A DNA stretch of 64,000 nucleotides, taken from positions 620,001 to 684,000 of the forward strand of contig JACJZN010000007.1 of the NCBI GenBank assembly GCA_020635565.1, in the 5' to 3' direction. Position numbers and translations under genes: made by a program. The notes beneath the pieces are model-generated. The model worked only from the letters and a program-made list of their open reading frames with translations, was not told where the DNA came from and searched no databases. This DNA comes from Flavobacteriales bacterium (GTDB lineage: Bacteria; Bacteroidota; Bacteroidia; Flavobacteriales_D; Parvicellaceae). Shown one piece after another: positions 61,287 to 64,000 of the stretch (within the stretch, counting starts at the first letter, position 1; each line of letters starts with the position of its first letter).

Positions 61287-62726
61287 CTAATCTGGTTGAT
61301 AATTATTTTCCAATTGGTCATCCAAAAAGTTTAGAAGATCCTCATTTGTAGTGAAATCCACAGATTTAATGGCTTGATAGATCAAAGGAAGTATATAGTT
61401 TTTTGGGTAATTTAATTCTAATGCTTTTGATAAATAATGGTTAGTATTTTCATTTACTTCATCAAAATCGATAAAGGCATCATCTTCAATTAAGTTTAAG
61501 CGGTCATGAAATTGTACAAATGCTAATATGGTCTTAAATACAGTCCTTTCATCAAGTCCTTTTTTCGACAACAATTGCAATAAATGCATGTCCAAAAGTT
61601 CTTCGGCAGCCTCTAGTTTTTCGGGGTTGATATAGGTTGATAGAATTTGAAGAGCTGCTTCATTTGCGTCATTTTTTAAGTCAAATGAAATTAGATTTTC
61701 TTTAAGAATTTGTTGTCTCCTAGATTTAGAGATCTTTAAAATTGAATTTAGAATCTGTTCATCTGAATTTTCCATTGAAAAAAGTTCACAAAGCTTGCGC
61801 TTTTTCATCAATTTGATTCTTTTCAATTGATTGTCATATAATCTATCCTGTGCAAAGAATAGCGTTGGAATTTGTGCGTGAATTAATTCATTTACACTAT
61901 TAAAGCCTCCTGCTGAAATCACAAAATCGAAGGCATTCCAATACAATGAAATGTCTGCACGGTAAAACCATTTGGCATTTGCTCCATGTATTTCTTCTCC
62001 TTTGTAAAGCGGACCCGCAGCAATGATGAATTGCCAATCTTTTAGTTTTTCGTCTTGGATGATTTTTATCAAACGCCCAAAAAAATCCTGATTGGATTTA
62101 TCTCCTCCTCCACCTGCCAAAATACAAGCGATGTGTTGATCAGATTCTGCACCAAAATATTTTTTAGCTTGTTGTTTGGTCAACATTTCGGATCGATCTC
62201 GTTGAACGATCGTTCCAATTTTTACAGTTTTATCATTTTGTTCGATCTGATCGATGTTTCCTTCTGCTTCATTTATGTAGAGAATCTTGTCATAAGCTTT
62301 AAGAATGGGTTGTTGCCAAATTTTCTTATGGTCCTTTCTAGAACGGTAAATAAACACCTTATTCATTCCAAAGTCCATAACATCATGAAGTTCCTCAAGG
62401 GATCCAGCAGGAAATGTATCTACTACAAAAATATCTGGAGAGAAGCTCGAGATACTATTCCATATCAGCATCTTGGCCATTTTTCGATAGGATTTAACAC
62501 CTAAACTTCCTTTTTTGACCAGTGTTTTAGATGGGATTTTAATTGCTGGGAAGTCATATAAATATGGTAAGCTATCAACTTCTGATGTTGTTAGAAACAA
62601 AATTTCACTTTCGTAACCAGCTAATAAAGTATATCTACGAATATATTTGGCAATGGCAAGTTGGCGTGTTATATGTCCTAATCCAAGACCATTTACTGCG
62701 TAAAGTAAAATTTTTACCGATCTCAT
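61287..62726 (-). CDS. GT-B glycosyltransferase (MurG/COG4671-like)
   Basis: The 479-residue protein starts KILLYAVNGLGLGHITRQLA, a MurG-like G-loop with GLGHITR. The donor-binding domain has CILAGGGGDKSN and VISAGGFNSVNELIHAQIPT, like UDP-sugar transferases. The last 120 residues after about 360 are helical and unlike MurG. The acceptor is unknown. It overlaps nothing but starts 2 bases after the coiled-coil gene upstream stops, suggesting joint function. Confidence 0.78.
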   Translation of the reverse strand: MRSVKILLYAVNGLGLGHITRQLAIAKYIRRYTLLAGYESEILFLTTSEVDSLPYLYDFPAIKIPSKTLVKKGSLGVKSYRKMAKMLIWNSISSFSPDIFVVDTFPAGSLEELHDVMDFGMNKVFIYRSRKDHKKIWQQPILKAYDKILYINEAEGNIDQIEQNDKTVKIGTIVQRDRSEMLTKQQAKKYFGAESDQHIACILAGGGGDKSNQDFFGRLIKIIQDEKLKDWQFIIAAGPLYKGEEIHGANAKWFYRADISLYWNAFDFVISAGGFNSVNELIHAQIPTLFFAQDRLYDNQLKRIKLMKKRKLCELFSMENSDEQILNSILKISKSRRQQILKENLISFDLKNDANEAALQILSTYINPEKLEAAEELLDMHLLQLLSKKGLDERTVFKTILAFVQFHDRLNLIEDDAFIDFDEVNENTNHYLSKALELNYPKNYILPLIYQAIKSVDFTTNEDLLNFLDDQLENNYQPD

Positions 62727-62728
62727 TA

Positions 62729-63997
62729 TTATGAATTGTCCTGGTTATTTTGTGATGTAAGGATTGGCTCAAACAATTCATCTTCCTTGGAATGACTTTC
62801 ATAGAAATCTCTTGCGCTTGAACTAAAACTATTGTCGATTTTGTTATTTGTAATGACCTCCCACCAAAAAATACTTGCCGCACTTAGACTAATTCTGTCA
62901 TAATTATTGAATCCATAAAAAGTATCTATATTCTTTTGATATTTGATTTTACGTTTATTAATGAAAGTCCAATTTTGCTTGAATCTCTTGTCTAATTTTT
63001 CCTTTTCCCATTTTCGATTTGGATGTTTATAAGCATATCGGCTTATTTTGTTGACCTCATTATTTAAACGAACAATCTTGTTTACCAAAGAATTCATTTC
63101 TTCGGAGAGTTTAGTTCTGAATTCCTCTAAATAGATCGATTGATTAAACAGGCCCCTCTCTTTCTTGATTAATGATCCAAGGATGTCATTGTATTTTTGC
63201 TCAAATTCATGAATGGATTCTGGGCTAGTATTATTCAAGAATGCACCTATAGCTTGACCTAAGTTTTCTAGATAAATATCTTTTAAGTTGGCAAGGCGAA
63301 GTTTGTTTTTTTCAAGCTTTTTTACAAAATTATCGATCTCATCGATCTTTATTCTGTAATCATTCATTGAATTTCTTATGGCCTCGATATTTTCTTTTTT
63401 CTCTTTGTAATCGTTCAATAAATCAACGATATCTTCAAAACCATGCTCTTCACAAAGTTCATCGGCAACACGCCAGTCGAACAGATGTTCGCTGTTAAAA
63501 TATTTAGCAAAGCCTGTATGAGGGTAGTCTGGAGTGCCATATTTGTCATGGATCAGTTCTTCAAAATCGGATTGACGTTTAAGATATTTTGCAAAGGTTT
63601 CGAGTATTTCCTCATGAGCGGATTCCATTTCCTTGTATGCTAGAATGTACTCACCTGTTTGCGGGTCGATATATAGGGCTCGGTTAACGTATTTTTCGTT
63701 GGTTTCAATGGCTTCAATCTCATTTTTGAGTCTTTCTTTTTCTTGCTGAAAGATCAAAGGGAAATTTGCAATTTCTGGATCATTCATTAGATCAGCTAAC
63801 TGTCGAGTGGAGTCCTGTGTGAATTCTGGAACAATCAATTTGCTGATTTTAACTAGAACTGCGCGATGTTGTTTTTTTAGATCGGCTATTTTTTTTCTTG
63901 CATCGATTTCCAGATCTGTATAGTCATCTACTTGTCCTTGAAGATAATCGAGATGACGCAGTGCCATTTCTTTGTATTGTTTGAATGAATAAGCCAT
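62729..63997 (-). CDS. Coiled-coil protein of unknown function
   Basis: The 422-residue protein is mostly alpha-helical, with long Glu/Lys/Leu coiled-coil stretches (about 10-110 and 190-330) and no signal or membrane helix. Recognisable local segments such as EHLFDWRVADELCEEHGFED and the tail AASIFWWEVITNNKIDNSF match no family I know. It is complete (ATG at 63997) and lies first in a unit with the glycosyltransferase. It is probably a cytoplasmic scaffold; role unknown. Confidence 0.6.
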   Translation of the reverse strand: MAYSFKQYKEMALRHLDYLQGQVDDYTDLEIDARKKIADLKKQHRAVLVKISKLIVPEFTQDSTRQLADLMNDPEIANFPLIFQQEKERLKNEIEAIETNEKYVNRALYIDPQTGEYILAYKEMESAHEEILETFAKYLKRQSDFEELIHDKYGTPDYPHTGFAKYFNSEHLFDWRVADELCEEHGFEDIVDLLNDYKEKKENIEAIRNSMNDYRIKIDEIDNFVKKLEKNKLRLANLKDIYLENLGQAIGAFLNNTSPESIHEFEQKYNDILGSLIKKERGLFNQSIYLEEFRTKLSEEMNSLVNKIVRLNNEVNKISRYAYKHPNRKWEKEKLDKRFKQNWTFINKRKIKYQKNIDTFYGFNNYDRISLSAASIFWWEVITNNKIDNSFSSSARDFYESHSKEDELFEPILTSQNNQDNS

Positions 63998-64000
63998 GCT

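Noticed and set aside
1..64000. tRNA, rRNA, CRISPR, insertion sequence or prophage genes
   Set aside because: I read the gaps for cloverleaf T-arm motifs, terminal repeats, transposases and phage genes and saw none.

Overview
The window is typical Bacteroidota DNA, most likely from a Flavobacteriales relative (Crocinitomicaceae or Cryomorphaceae-like; this placement is inference). Evidence: low GC; TAnnTTTG -7 promoter boxes before many genes; the type IX secretion regulator PorX; C-terminal type IX sorting domains on two secreted proteins; a PorP/SprF-like gene; an alternative complex III plus cytochrome oxidase operon; a bacillithiol deacetylase (BshB1); and Bacteroidota families such as DUF3109, DUF3127 and DUF3822. 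I found no tRNA, rRNA, CRISPR array, insertion sequence or prophage. Most of the window is housekeeping chromosome.

Layout. 1-4.2 kb: the end of a membrane glycosyltransferase-like gene (probably interrupted), porX, an HU/SPOR-domain protein and a thioredoxin. 4.3-7.5 kb, minus strand: the sulfate activation operon cysC-cysD-cysN, with a four-helix-bundle gene lodged between cysD and cysN. 7.6-11.7 kb: birA, divergent from rsfS-ftsH-cdsA. 11.8-13.8 kb: a Cys-rich lipoprotein with EGKC repeats, rluD and a small lipoprotein. 13.8-27.2 kb, minus strand: the respiratory operon actA-B-C-D-E-F-ctaC-ctaD, which passes quinol electrons to oxygen, followed by an outer-membrane-like gene whose start codon lies inside the operon's terminator.

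27.5-45 kb: a SPOR-like protein, DUF3109, an acetyltransferase, a 1086-residue type IX cargo with fibronectin repeats, a sulfotransferase, an SDR-ACMSD-M1 peptidase run, a PorE-like OmpA protein, YebC, a YciI-like lipoprotein, a DUF218 protein, a coiled-coil lipoprotein, BshB1 and an unknown secreted protein. 45-52 kb: a broken PorP/SprF gene, folK with a deoxynucleoside kinase, a flavin reductase, DUF3127, an OmpA protein with its domain at the N-terminus, an MCE protein and a second deoxynucleoside kinase. 52-64 kb: a 32-residue membrane peptide ahead of a GH3 gene, a Kelch type IX cargo with an O-methyltransferase, a coaD-rsmD-DUF3822 block, and a minus-strand three-gene unit (coiled-coil protein, GT-B glycosyltransferase, duplicated-domain protein) of unknown role.

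The strongest leads are the orphan EGKC-repeat lipoprotein at 11.8 kb, which resembles bufferin/HvfA metal-binding RiPP precursors; the His-rich tracts on five of the eight respiratory subunits; two genes cut by in-frame TGA codons; the unlisted 32-residue membrane peptide; and the coiled-coil/glycosyltransferase unit at the right edge.
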